64,000 nucleotides of DNA. Source: Microstegium vimineum (lineage: Eukaryota > Streptophyta > Magnoliopsida > Poales > Poaceae). Below, piece by piece: positions 20,701-31,802 of the stretch. How positions within the stretch are numbered: position 1 is the first letter of the stretch; every line of letters begins with the position of its first letter. The notes under the pieces were generated by a model. That model searched no databases. It worked only from the letters and a program-made list of their open reading frames with translations, and was not told the origin of the DNA. The stretch lies in assembly GCA_022036555.1 (NCBI GenBank), contig CM039133.1, positions 9,889,894 through 9,953,893 on the forward strand, read 5' to 3'. The position numbers and the translations under genes are program-made.

Positions 20701-21611
20701 CGAACAATGGATACCTCAAACGGAGAGGAATCTTCGGAGGTTCTTGGTCAACCAAAAGACCAGAGAATATATACTCTTCCCATACAACTTTGGGTGAGTG
20801 TTGTTATCGTTTGCACAATTTGTCTTACTTATTACTCAATTCAGCATAAAGATATATATATTGACTCTATAAACAAATGCAGTTTTCACTAGATACTCAT
20901 AGTCATCGATATGAGAAGAAGTGCATATGTAATCTTTGACTCATTGAGAAAACCACCGGGAGATTACCAAGATATGATAAACATTATCAAGGGGTAACTT
21001 TGATCTTTAAATATGGATTCCTGCTCTTTAACTACACTGCAAGAGTTAATTAACTAATGATCCAATTATTGAGCAGGGTTTAGACTTGGTTCGTCCCGAA
21101 ACACCGTCCGGAACTAGAAGAGACACTACAGGGTCCTCGTATGTTACCTGTAAGTTCTACTAGCTCTCATAATTTGTTACCTTAAATTATCATGCTTTAA
21201 CATATGCGTATGATGACGATGATAATCTTTTCATATCTTACAGTGGATTCTAAGGCAGCCACAAGGCAACAATCTGTGTGGATACTACGTTTGTGAGTAC
21301 CTCACGGTGTATGCAAGAAGAACTCTTCCAGAGAAACTAAAAGTATGTAATATGTATATATAATACATCCATTTGATTTATTTGTTGCTATTAACTAAAT
21401 CTTATGTATATTCACACTTGTTTCTTTATAATGCAAATTGAAGACGCTATGGTTGCAGCAACAAGTGATGCAAGAAGACCGCCTCAAAGGAATTCAAGAG
21501 ACATTTGCTGGATTTTTTCTTGAAAAAGTGGTCAAACCTGGAGGCGAATTCTATTACGACCCGGCCGTCCCACTCAAGCCAAATCAAGACGAACATTTGT
21601 ATGATATTTAA
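17730..21611 (+). pseudogene. CACTA gene 2: En/Spm-type transposase domain plus Ulp1-like C48 protease, broken
   Basis: A spliced gene with visible exons 17730-17885, 17979 onward to 20522, 20611-20793, 20883 to about 20993, and two or three more up to TAA at 21609-21611. The N-terminal exon is acidic. Next comes a Transposase_24 (Ptta/En/Spm) region (MGSGGYKTAIPMWEKEEEDL) and a DUF8039-like region (FPVDDITELN, PAGYARVLVDRV, FICWRKRYIIFP). A repeated PPRRSP(S/T)P stretch and a basic region follow. The last part is a Ulp1-like C48 peptidase: His codon 20887-20889, Asp in FDSLRKP (20938-20940), Gln 21256-21258 and Cys in NNLCGYYVCEY (21277-21279). Breaks: TAG 18330, TAA 18483, frameshifts near 18.67 and 18.75 kb, TGA 18973, and TAG 20890-20892 in place of the Trp after the catalytic His. 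The product probably bound terminal repeats; its protease substrate is unknown. Confidence 0.85.
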
Positions 21612-21854
21612 GTGGCGAGAGCGTTTGTGTCTTAAGTCAAGTAACAATGGATAATGATGTAAATTTTATGTGCATATATATATTATACTTATAGAGTTTC
21701 ATAGTTTATTTGTGTTTAATGCTTAAAACTAACTTATAAGTGCGTGAATACATGTATTAGCAGCGAATACATGTATTGAAAGCGTAGAATACACACATTT
21801 GAATACCTAATCTAATTGGAAAACCAAAATAAGAAATACCAAAATAAAAAAAAG

Positions 21855-22063
21855 GGTCTTTAGCCCCGATTGGTAATACCAACCGGGGCTAAAGGGTGCT
21901 GCCACGAGTGACCCGCCTGCGCCACCTGGCGCACCCTTTAGGTCGGGCTTTAGCCCCGGTTGTGCGAACCGGGCTAAAGGAGGGATATTTAGTCTCCAAT
22001 CCTTAGCTCACCGGGGCTAAAGGCCCTTACGCACCCGGGCTAAAAATAAGTACTGTACTAGTG
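21855..22063. repeat. 3' subterminal repeats and terminus of CACTA element 1
   Basis: Inverted copies of CTTTAGCCCCGATTGGT / ACCAACCGGGGCTAAAG, then shorter GGGCTTTAGCCCCGGTT, CCGGGCTAAAGG and CACCGGGGCTAAAGG copies, closing with GTACTAGTG. TAGTG at 22059-22063 is the element end. Confidence 0.85.
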
Positions 22064-22686
22064 AGGGTTTATGTGATTGGTCAAGTCCACGCCCACTAAT
22101 CAATTGGCTAAGCTATGATCTGATCGGAAAGTCGGAACGCAACTCTTGGGATCCAGTTGTGTCCATCATCATTTTGTTTGACGGTGAACTAAACAAAACT
22201 TAAGCTCAGTCTCCAGCGCTAGATCTGTGTCCAGAACAATACTATATACTCCGTCCAGTTTGAATTTTTAAATTGTTTTAATTTTCTAGATCGACACATA
22301 CTCAAATGTTCCTCGATCAAATGCTCCTGCACTGACCAATGCACCCTTCCATGTGGCTCTCGGGGGCAGTAGCAACCGTTCCTCATGGATCATTTGGGGA
22401 GGGCTTATGTGTTTGGTCAAGTCAACGTCCACTAATCAATTTGCTACCATCTCGGAAGTCGGAACGCAACACATGCGAACCACAGCCTGTTCGCTTGGCT
22501 TTTCAGCTGGCTTAAATCTAACCGAAACAGTATTTCTCTCAAAAAAATCAGCCAGCAGTGAATAATCGTACCGGAACAGTACATAATCCTGCCAAACGAA
22601 CAGACCACCAGTTGTCCATTATGATTTTCTTTGGACTGTGAGCTAAATAAGTTTTAAATTGTCATATGTTTTAACTTTTTACATAA
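22064..22686. other. Gene-free DNA flanking element 1
   Basis: No coding frame. It contains a small MITE (22487-22603) and phrases seen in Stowaway-like repeats (ATACTCCGTCCAGTTTGAATT near 22247). Two similar phrases starting TTATGTG, TTGGTCAAGTC and CCACTAATCAAT occur near 22070 and 22400, so part of it is an old duplication. Confidence 0.55.
22487..22603. mobile_element. Short MITE with CTGTTCGCTTGGC terminal repeats
   Basis: About 117 bp bounded by CCTGTTCGCTTGGCTTTTCAG and its near complement GCCAAACGAACAG, with a further internal inverted AGCTGGCT / CAGCCAGC pair. This end is characteristic of small hAT-like MITEs in grasses. A clean 8-bp target duplication is not evident. Confidence 0.6.
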
Positions 22687-23840
22687 CTAGCACATGCCCG
22701 TGCGTTGCTAAGGGGGCTCCAAAATTTTCAACCGGAATAATAAGTATAAAACAAAAGTAGGTCAAAATCAACAAACAAATACATTTTAACATTTTAATTC
22801 AGCTTAACAATATACTCCCTCCATCCCAAATTATAAATCATTCCAAAAATGTTGAAGGATCAAAGCATCTCAAGTTTGATCAAATTTATATGATAATATA
22901 AATCATTTATGATGTCAACTATATATTATTAGATTCTTCTATCAATAGGATCTAGTATATGCCATTATTATTTAGCCAATTTATTTAGTAATTCCAGTCC
23001 ATTCCCAAATTGTTTAGTATATTTCCTGATAAACAAAAAAACTGAATAAAAAACTACTCTTCCCTTGTTAAGATCATCTTAACTATCAACTCTCCTACAG
23101 AAATGTATAGCATCTCTCTTACAAAAATTACTACAGAAACAATATTCTAGATAGTAGAAATTGAAAGTAATAGGACTTTTATGTGGATTAATTGAGAAAC
23201 AATATTCGTAGTTGTTGCTGGACATGCAACATTGATGAGCTCAGATTGTTCATAATCATGTAGATCAGGAACTCGGTGTCGATTGCTGCTAACCGAAGGC
23301 AAGAAATTTTCTCTCCTGCTTTCTGCAAAGGTTATGTAGGGGTCACAAGAGATGAAGGGGCATTGATGAATATAGGAATTAAAAATAATAACAACTGGAA
23401 AGGAAAGAAAGGATGATATTTTTTTCATCACTCATCAAACATGAGCAGATACAGTCAACTTTCGAAACAAGAGATGATCGGAAACTTATCTGATTCATAA
23501 ATGAGTATTGCATATGTATATCTAAGTTTTTTGATCGCATTTTACAAATCAGATGTACTACAGTTTACAGTGGGTTATAATCGGATATGCAATAGTGTGA
23601 GGCAAGACTAAATCGAGAACACAAAATGAAAGAGTTTGCCAATGTTGCCTGAAACAAGCGGCAAATCCACAATAGATTGTTGAAAATTTAGCAGCCCTAC
23701 TATGGGTTTTATTAAACCTATAATTTTCTACAGTACTAACTATTGAGGAACCGTGGGGATGCAGACAAGATTCAACCTTTCCAAGCAAGCAACCTGATAA
23801 AACAAATCTATGATTAAGTCAGGGATGTTAAAAAAATCAC

Positions 23841-23957
23841 CTCCTCGATGTGTTATGCAGTTTTAGCAGATGCCTCCATAAAGACAAGACCATGTTCCTT
23901 GGCCCTATTCTCCTTCCTCATAGATTACAATATGTCTATGAGAAAGATCACATTGTA
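23841..23957 (-). pseudogene. Rab2-type GTPase gene fragment
   Basis: On the minus strand, CDLSHRHIVIYEEGE (G4 region and following of a Rab2/RABB protein) is followed, after a frameshift around 23905, by EHGLVFMEASAKTA, which contains the G5 SAK motif. A TAA at 23853-23855 then replaces the usual Gln, followed by HIEE and a GAG|GTGATT donor at the expected Rab2 intron. Only this piece of roughly 40 codons is present; the P-loop and the prenylated tail are absent. It is a captured fragment of a vesicle-trafficking GTPase gene and is not functional. Confidence 0.75.
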
Positions 23958-24092
23958 ACCATTGCCTGAGGTAGATAGGCCATCTATTTATGGTGTGAAG
24001 AAAAAAATATAGATTATGCTTCATTCTTATGCAATGTATAATCAGAAGATATGTTGGCAGAGATGTGAGATAGGAAATAATCAGTAAGTTAC

Positions 24093-24359
24093 TTGCCTGA
24101 CAGAAGTAGCTCCATGCCGTTTTCATACAATTTACTTCTGTCACGAGCCAGAATAAGCGAAACATGAGCAAATGAAGGCATTGCAAATCCAAGAGCCTGT
24201 AGAAGAACGTAACATTACAGCTAATATATTTTTTGTGAAAACTTTTGAAGTGTCAATAAAACGGATTATAAAAAACAAGATAACAGAAGACACAAGGTAT
24301 TACTTTGTCAATTAGAGCTTTGTTGTAATGTGTTTGGTAAATGTTCTTCAGCTCTGTAA
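24093..24359 (-). pseudogene. Organellar-type glutamyl-tRNA synthetase gene fragment
   Basis: Two minus-strand exon pieces. The upstream piece (24359 to 24304) ends NKALIDK at a GTAATA donor. The next (24196 to about 24093) begins after TTCTACAG and reads ALGFAMPSFAHVSLILA..DRSKL. A 1-base shift then gives KRHGATSVRQ. This is the KLSKRHG (KMSKS-class) signature block of bacterial-type GluRS, the enzyme that charges tRNA-Glu in chloroplasts and mitochondria. The frameshift falls inside the signature, and all other parts of the enzyme are missing. Read as a captured fragment inside the Helitron. Confidence 0.75.
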
Positions 24360-24999
24360 CAAAACAGGGTAAACACTTATAACTCCAAAAGTGCCACACA
24401 TTCAAAAGAAAGACTGAAACAGAGTTATACAAATGTTGTCAGTGCTTCTCATAATCCAGAAATCACCAAGCATGTCTAAGTCCCTACTGAATTTTACAAA
24501 ATTATCTGCTGATCAGTGCATGTAAATCAAACAAGCAAAATGCAATACATATCTTGGTTTTTCGGGCAAAGAATGAGATAAGGGATGTTTCACTTGATCA
24601 GATTCCTCGTAATTTTGTTTTTAATTTAACATTTAGGAGTCGATTCTAGTGCAGGCTAACTGAATTTGGCTGGACTCAGCGTCATCCAGTAGTGCACTAA
24701 CTGAATTTGCCTGGACTCAGCGTCATCCAGCAGACAAGTTTGCTCTTGACTTTTTCTGGTTCAGCATGTAGAAATTTCCCATCATTAGCTAACACTGCAG
24801 AGCACAGTGCCCCCATCAACAATGATCATATCCACACTATATTTGCCCAAGAGGCAAGCATACCATCGGTGACTCCAATGCACAGACAATATGACTGAGC
24901 AGCATGGAGGCACAGAATTGTCTACTCATGTTCATCAACTATATTCCACATCCGTATAAATCATGTTGATAGAAATGGTAAAATTTTGAAAAGCACGCT

Positions 25000-26700
25000 A
25001 ACCTGCAAATCTTGCATTTGATGGTGGCAACAATGGACGCCAAAAGCTTTCTTCTGACAGCCGTGGCCTCTGCTCAAGTAAAACATGTTTGGCTGCAATT
25101 CGTTGTGTGCATGATAACAGAACAATGGGTAGAAGCGCAAAGAATTACAACGAGAACAAATTGGACATGGCACCCTATTGTTCATGGAGCAAGAAGATAA
25201 ACATGATAAGACATCACAATTAATTTGCTTGCATCAGGGACTATTACTCTAGCAACCATTGTGTATACACAAAGAAACAAAAAAAAACTATGGACAAAAG
25301 TGTGTGAATGTGACATTTCGACAACACATTAACCTCTCAATGAATCCAACGACACCCATGTGTGAGCAGTGAACTGCAATACATGTGATTTAGAGAAGCA
25401 AGGTTGCAACTAAATATTAAATTAGGCTTACCTTGTGCGTGTGCGGAGTCTACCGTCTCGCTCTCCAGCCCCGATTCATCTACGGCGCTGGCCTTCAGTG
25501 TTGCATCCATTAGCTCACACTCCCGACGCTGTCATTCTCAGGCAAGTCCAAATGATACGATGATGCATTGGTGGAGTGGTCGGCGGGAGGTTGGTACCTG
25601 CGGCTGCGAGGTTGGTCGACGGCTCGGACAATAGCGGTGATGCCATAATAGATTCCTGAAAAACAACAACAAATTCCATTCAATCCCCTTCTTCTCTAAT
25701 GAATTCCAAACCCTAACACTGAGAATGAGATTTGGGAATTGGGAATTGGGGGAAAGCAGTGGAATAGAGAAGAACAAGAACTCACGAGAGGCGAGTCCAC
25801 GCTCCTGCTGGATGGCCGTCGATTGTCGCGGCAACGGCGGTGGACGGGCGCCTCGAGGGGGGCTCGCCGGGCGGCGAACAGCCTGACGACGGTGCTCGGT
25901 GGCTCGCAGCCTCGTGCCGTCGCGCGGTGCCGGTGCCGCGCATTCCGGCATAAAGGTCACGGTACCCACACGCAAACTTCATCTTCTCCAACACTCCATC
26001 TTCTCCAACAGAGCCGTACCACAAGCAAACTCCATCTTCTCCAACAGAGCGTCGCCGTACGCTGCCTCTGGGCCCCTCGCTACTGGCACGCCGCTCCGGC
26101 CCGGCCCCTTGTCGCGGACGCCGCCTCGCCCAGCCGCGGACCCGCCAGAGAGTTCCTCTTACTCTTCGGCGGGCGTGCGGGAGCTCCGCCGCTGCCTCCT
26201 CGGAACCCGCCATGGCCGCCGCGGGCAAGCTCCTCCTCGCCGTCTTCGTCGTCCTCGCCACCCGTGTCGGCCTTCCGCCACCGCCCCAGCACCGGATCTG
26301 TGGATGGTCGTGCCGTCTTTGCCGGCCACGCCCCGCCCTCGCCATCCTCGCCAGCACCTTCTATGGCGGCGGTGGTCGGCGTCATCGTCGGCGGCGGAGG
26401 TGGAGGAGCAGGAGGAGGAGAGGATTCGACACCGGCCGGCGGTCGATTCGGCCCGATGGCGCTCGGACGCATCCCCGAGCACGCAAGCACGCGGGGCAGC
26501 TGCTGGGCGGCGGCGGCGGCGCGGCCCGGCGAGGTCCGCCGGAGAACACGCGGGGGTCCGGCGAGGTCCTCTTGGAGACAGTCTGAGGTATTGTGCGCGT
26601 GTTGCTGATGAGACCTGAGCGCGTATGGCCCACCTGTCGGCGCCGTTCGCCAGAGCGGGAGAGGCCGCGAGGGAGACGGCACGTTGAAGCGGCACGTTGA
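25000..26700 (-). other. Promoter-leader-like and exon-like DNA inside the Helitron
   Basis: On the minus strand, an exon-like segment at about 25511-25434 starts with an ATG and reads MDATLKASAVDESGLESETV before an AAG|GTAAGC donor. Another at 25076-25006 reads ATAVRRKLLASIVATIKCK before GTTAGC. Neither is recognised. From 25.8 to 26.65 kb the DNA is GC-rich, with long low-complexity frames on both strands. One plus-strand frame from 26212 begins MAAAGKLLLAVFVVLATRVG, which looks like a signal peptide exon. These are plausible captured 5' ends of host genes, but I cannot name them. Confidence 0.4.
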
Positions 26701-26856
26701 AGCAGTTGTTGACGTCTCCTCTTTAGTCTTTTTAGGAGTAGAGATACAGTTCAGCAGCGCTAGTTCTGCGTTCACAACAATACAATACTCCATCGTTTTA
26801 AATTGTAAAATGTTTTAACTTTTTAGATACTTTATTTTTCTCAGTATTTAGACATA

Positions 26857-27114
26857 CTCATTCCGTCCAAAAAAAAAGTCGACTATGAAAATTGTGTAGG
26901 TCAAACTTTCTCAACTTTGACTAGATTTGTAGAAAAATGTGTACAACATTTATATCTTTAAATAATTTTATTATGAAAGTATATTCAAAGATCTACCTAA
27001 TGATACTAATTATATATTATAAATGTTAATTCTTTGTTAAATATAGTTAGTCAAAGTTAAAAAGTATTGATTTTTTGGAAGCGAGAATGACTCTTTTTTT
27101 TAGACAGAGGGAGT
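26857..27114. mobile_element. Stowaway-like MITE
   Basis: About 258 bp running from TACTCATTCCGTCC to GACAGAGGGAGTTA, the usual Tc1/mariner-related terminal sequence of grasses with a TA target. The inside contains the typical GGTCAAACTTTCTCAACTTTGAC and TAGTCAAAGTTAAAAAGT inverted phrases. Confidence 0.7.
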
Positions 27115-27117
27115 TAA

Positions 27118-30100
27118 TCCTGGGCATCGGGCCGGCACGACACGGCACGGCACGACACCGGGCCGGCACGGCACGCTGCCTGTCAGGCCGAGGTGGCACG
27201 GCATGCCCTGCGGGCCGTGCCAAGGCGGCCTGCGGGCCTGGCCTTCGGCCCAGGCACGGGCCTGTGGGCCTGTTTTAGTGCCGGACTGGCCCGTCAGGCA
27301 CAGCAAAATCAGCAGGTTGTGCCGGCCTGTGGCCCGTCCATTAGAAAACCCTCGGTCCCTCATCAATTCACAATTTTACAAACATTCACTAATTCTCAAA
27401 ACCATAGAAAAATTCAGAGATTGAAATATGAAAAACACGCATTCACTGATTCACAGATATCAAAATCACATTCAGTCCTAATTTAATAGATCAGATCATA
27501 TATCAAAATGAGTTCAAAATGAGTTGTTTTGTGCAATGCCGCCTCATTAAAAACTAAACCTGGGAATCCACACCAAACCCGCTCCACCCCGCGTGCTTGC
27601 TTTAGTTAATTATATACCCCACTCCAGTCCGAATCGTTTTCTCCACAAACCAGCCCACTCCAGTCCGGTCTATTTTTTTAGCCCAGACCGCACCAAACCA
27701 TTAATTAACTATGGTTTCAACCCCAAAAGAAACCACTCCTAACCCACAGTTTACGATCACTCACGGCCCCTCCCTGGCTCCGCCAATGTTAGCAAATGTT
27801 GCTAAAGCTAGCGAGTTCATCACTAACAAGTGACTATTCCAGATCATGCGTATACAATTCACACAAGAGAAGCATAATGATAAGATACCATTGTCCAACT
27901 AGTTCTCATATCCTCCTCTTCTTCCAAACTGAACAACTCAAAATATTTAGAAAGACTGAAAAATATTTCAACATCTAGCCACTAGCATTTCTTAGGCATG
28001 CCAGTACACGCGCTGAAATAGCATGAAGTATTTGAAAGAGTATTTGAGGTTCAGCAAGTAGATAGGAACTTAAGCTAGGACAAATAACACCCATGGTAAA
28101 AAAAATTTCACAAGGTGATTCAACTGATACATGACGCTTTCAGATGGCACTCTAGAATGTCGCTTTCCAAAGCTCACTGCTCACAACATAGTAGACTTGG
28201 AGATGAACATCTTCTTTGACCTCAGCTGAAAAATAATATTAGAGGGAAAATCAAAGAATGAACAAAAAAATCACTACACTATATGAGCAACTAAAGGGGG
28301 AAAACAAGTTGTTTTACAACAAGATGTATGAGAAGCCTTTCCTTCACACAATACATGGTAATGTAAATACAGATACTACAATATGGTATCATCATATCAT
28401 TTGACTCAGTTTATTGTACACTACAGTTCAAGAAAACTCACTTGCTGCACATTATATCAAGAAAACTCTCACTTCCAGTAATACTTGCATGGTTCAGTAA
28501 ATACTGTGTATTTTACAACGACGTATACTCTATTAGCAACATGGATGAAACATGGGGCTACTCTTGCTAATTGTTATCACTATTTTACAATGTTGTATAC
28601 TCTATTAGCAGTCAGAACTACTACTGATGAGCAGTGAGCAGACCCTGAACGAACAAAAGTACATACCTGCTACTTTTACTGTTGCATAACCAAATGCATG
28701 TCGGTACTATTTGAGACCACAGAACTGACAATAGTAAATAAAAACTGAATAACCAAATGCATCACTACTTCATCCAAAATTCAATCCCAAGCAAATTAGC
28801 AAGATACTAGCTACAGCTGAAATTTTCAGATGGATGAATAGATAATTCAGCTGCAAGCAAGCTCTAACAATCACATACCTGCACTGCTACTTCTACTCCT
28901 GGACCTCCACAACTTCCTGTACTTGATCATCTGTACGTTCAGCAGCGATGTCTTTAGTCTTGAACAGCCAGTCTTTCCACAAACAAGGGCCTCAAGCATC
29001 TCTGGTGCTAGTGAACTTCTACGTTCCCCTAGAAGCCTTCCTCCTAAACTAAAAGCAGACTCTGATGGAACCGTGCTAAGAGGAATAGCGAGAAAGTCTC
29101 GAACCATTGTTGACAACACCGGGAACTTCTCTGACCTACCCTTCCACCATCCTAGAACATCAAAATCATCATCATACGGATTTGGCTCAAGTGGTTCTTC
29201 AAAATATGTATCTAATTCAGCTTTTGGTGCCTGTGCAAATCTTCGGCGTGACACGTATTGAGCGAAATCCACTTCAATCTTCCTCTTTCCAAGAACTGGT
29301 GACCCCACATTACTTGTTCTTGATCTTGCACATTGTTTCTCATTGTTGTTTGTTCTTGCACATCGCTCCTCATACAATGTGAAGTACTTTTCCATCCATT
29401 TTAGAGCATACCCCACATACCTTTCTGCCTTAATTGTATCTTTCAACGCCCTCTCAAAGAAGAAGTGCACGTAGTCAGCCTTCCTTCTTGGATCCAAGAT
29501 AGTGGCAATGACTAAGACAAGGCTAAATGCAATTTCTTTCCTCTTTTTCTTGCGGTTAGCTGCATTATGAAGATCATCATCAATAGGATTCTAATATTTC
29601 TCAAACTTTGAGTTCATGGAAACAGCCAAATCCTTTAGGAAATCAGTACTTTGCCAAGCTGGGTCCCCCAAGGCATGAAGGACACAAAGCACTAGAGGCA
29701 GAAACCTATGTGCTGTAGGCTTCCTATGAGATGAGACTACAAGTGTTAGTTCTTCAAATACTTTTAGAAATTCACACACTGCTCTTGCCTTTTCCCATTC
29801 TTCCTCGTCAGGGTGATCTTCATAATATTTTGGAGCATAAGAATTGATGACAGCTTTGTATTTCAATGCTTCCGTAAGCATTCTGAAGGTTGAATTCCAT
29901 CTGGTTGGGATGTCAAGGTAGATGCCAGCCTTCGAGTTCAAACCCATCCCTTTTGCAAGGGAGTTGAACACTTGAAGCCTTGCGGGAGATGAGTCAATAT
30001 GCTTCAGTAGCTCACGGATCTTTTCAATTGCTCTATGGATCACTTCCATTCCATCCTGAACCAAGAGGTTAAGAATGTGAGCCCAACATCTAACATGTAG

Positions 30101-31802
30101 ATGCTCACCTTCAAACATTAACTCTTGTTTATGATTCATGATCAACTCATCACATGCCGATGTGTTATTGCTAGCGTTGTCCAATGTCAGAGTAAACAAT
30201 TTCTGCCTCACTCCCCATTCTGTTAAGCACCTCACTATTTCTTCTTTGATTGCATATCCTGAGTGAGGATACTCTAGTACTTTAAACCAAATGATCTTTT
30301 TTTGGATCTTGAAATTTGCTGCAACGTAATGGGCTGTGACAACCATATATCCTAAGTTCTGTGATGCAGTCCAGATATCTGATGTCAGGCAAACACGAGA
30401 GTCCAAACTCTGAAGTACTGTATGAAGCTCCTTCTTGAGGCTCTCAATTTTTTTGAAGCAATCATTACGAATTGTGTGTCGATGCTTGACTTTGAATGCA
30501 GGTTGCATTAAATCAATCCAAGGCTGCAGGTAAGGGTTTTCGAGCTGCAGAAATGGGATCTCGGCATGAATGACATACTTGACCATTGCTTCACGGTAGA
30601 GTTCAGCATCAAAGACAAAATTTGTAACTGGTTCCTTGCTCATGGTCGCTTGAAATCTCTTTCGAATATCACTATCAATTGCTGGACAAGCATTGGCGAT
30701 ATGGCCTCTAAGACTACTAGTGCCAGACTTAGTAACCAATTTCAGATGACAGTACTTGCAAACAGCTTTTAGTTCACCGTCCACAGGAACCAAATCTTTC
30801 TCAAAGTGCTCCCAAACATTGGACCGCCGACGTGGCGTCAAAGATGTTTGACCGTCTTCACTGTCATGTGTTCCAGACCCCTCTGATGCACTGGATGCCA
30901 TCTTTCTACTCTGATGTGCAAAACGAAGCTACAGAAACGCAGTAGGCTGTCACAAACCTCTCTAAGAACCACTGTGGAGCTGAGCCTGCAAAATAAATAA
31001 ATAAAAAGCACAAATGTCATTATCAGACACAATAAACTGACAGTGTGCTGCTAGATGACAAATGATTTATGTGTGTGGCAGCTAGCAAGTACCAATTAAT
31101 TGAGGGGTGGGGACAATCAGGAATGGATAAAAGTGCTAAACTCATAGAACATGCACTTATATAGAGCACAGACACAATAAACTGTATATAAGAAGAAAAA
31201 GAATGTGTAGCAGCCAGCAAGTACCAATCAAGAAGCAAAACACTCACAATGTAGCAAAACACTCACAATTGAAATGCACAGCAGGAAGGGAAGGGGAAGC
31301 GAAGCGAAGGGAAGAGAAGGTGTGGGTGGGCATACGCATACGCATACCTGGTGGCTGCTCGGCGCGGGCGAAGAAGACCTGGGCGCCTGGTGTGGAGCGG
31401 CAACGGTCGCCCGGTTAGGCAGGCGTCGCAACGGAATCAACTGGCAGGAGCAAGACGAGATCCCGCCCACACCACCGACCACGGCTCGCCCGGCACCTCC
31501 ACCACCCTAGCCGCTGCCGGCACCGCCGCCGCCATGGAGCGAGCGAGCGAGACGAGTCGAGGCGTCGGGGTCGGGGGCGTCTAGCCTCGACACCACGGTC
31601 TTCGTTCGGGCCCAAACCACGGTGTATACACTGTTTGCAACTGCACATACTGAAACTGCTGCCCAAACCAATCCAGCCCACTCTAGCTGCTGCCCAAACC
31701 AAATTAGCCCAATATGCTCTTTAGCCCATTCGCACCCAAACCATGTTGGCCCAAAGTAAAAAACCAAACCAGAAAACCAGTTTTGGCCCAAACCGTTCCC
31801 AG
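27118..31802 (-). mobile_element. hAT transposon (Ac/Tam3-type), limits approximate
   Basis: A minus-strand hAT transposase lies between two arms of biased composition. The left arm (27118-27345) is packed with GGGCCGGCACG and GGCACGGCACG. The right arm (31600-31802) is packed with GCCCAAACC and TAGCCCA. Outer ends read CCTGGGCATCGGGCC and, in complement, CTGGGAACGGTTTGGGCC: an imperfect terminal inverted repeat. I could not match an 8-bp target duplication, so the ends are provisional. The rest between arm and gene is non-coding. A leader lies at 31.2-31.6 kb, and AT-rich DNA at 27.35-28.87 kb. Confidence 0.5.
28871..30901 (-). pseudogene. hAT transposase with a single in-frame TAG
   Basis: A transposase of about 677 codons for cut-and-paste movement of the hAT element. 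Read on the minus strand from the ATG at 30901: a Ser-rich N-terminus; a BED zinc finger at about residues 26-72 (C..C then H..C in VCKYCHLKLV and LRGHIANAC); the RNase H-like catalytic core with LTSDIWTA, LTLDNASNN and CWAHILNLLVQ; the IPTRWNSTF motif; and the C-terminal dimerisation domain (WWKGRSEKFPVLSTMVRDFL, SAFSLGGRLL). The only interruption is TAG at 29591-29593, after FEKY, where family members have Trp; the frame then continues unchanged to 28871. Otherwise the frame is open over more than 2 kb, so inactivation looks recent. Confidence 0.92.

Larger units (their letters stand above)
1..22063 (+). mobile_element. CACTA (En/Spm) transposon, element 1, 5' end outside window
   Basis: A class II element running off the left edge. 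Seen in sequence: a TNP2 transposase tail, a second gene with an En/Spm-type transposase domain and a Ulp1-like protease, and a terminal block of CTTTAGCCCCGGTTGGT-type inverted repeats that stops at TAGTG (22059-22063), the complement of the CACTA terminus. It is interrupted by a complete Ty1/copia element at 3370-17363, so its own DNA here is about 8 kb. Both genes carry stops and frameshifts, so it is non-autonomous now. The 5' terminus and the 3-bp target duplication cannot be checked because the other end is missing. Confidence 0.85.
22687..26744 (-). mobile_element. Probable non-autonomous Helitron carrying gene fragments
   Basis: On the minus strand the segment starts A|TCTCTACTCC at 26744 and ends with a small hairpin (GCAC GGGCAT GTGC) and CTAG|T at 22687. 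These are the Helitron features: 5' TC with CTCTACT-type grass start, 3' hairpin plus CTAG, and insertion between A and T with no target duplication. Inside are exon fragments of at least two unrelated genes (glutamyl-tRNA synthetase and Rab2 GTPase). Both are in the element's own orientation and retain splice sites, the usual product of Helitron gene capture. No Rep/helicase gene is present. A Stowaway-like remnant lies inside near 22812. The ends are read by eye only; another capture-prone element type is possible. Confidence 0.6.

Noticed and set aside
25739..26793. Long overlapping frames on both strands in the GC-rich part of the Helitron
   Set aside because: Low-complexity Ala/Arg/Gly/Pro products on both strands; kept only as possible leader DNA of captured genes.
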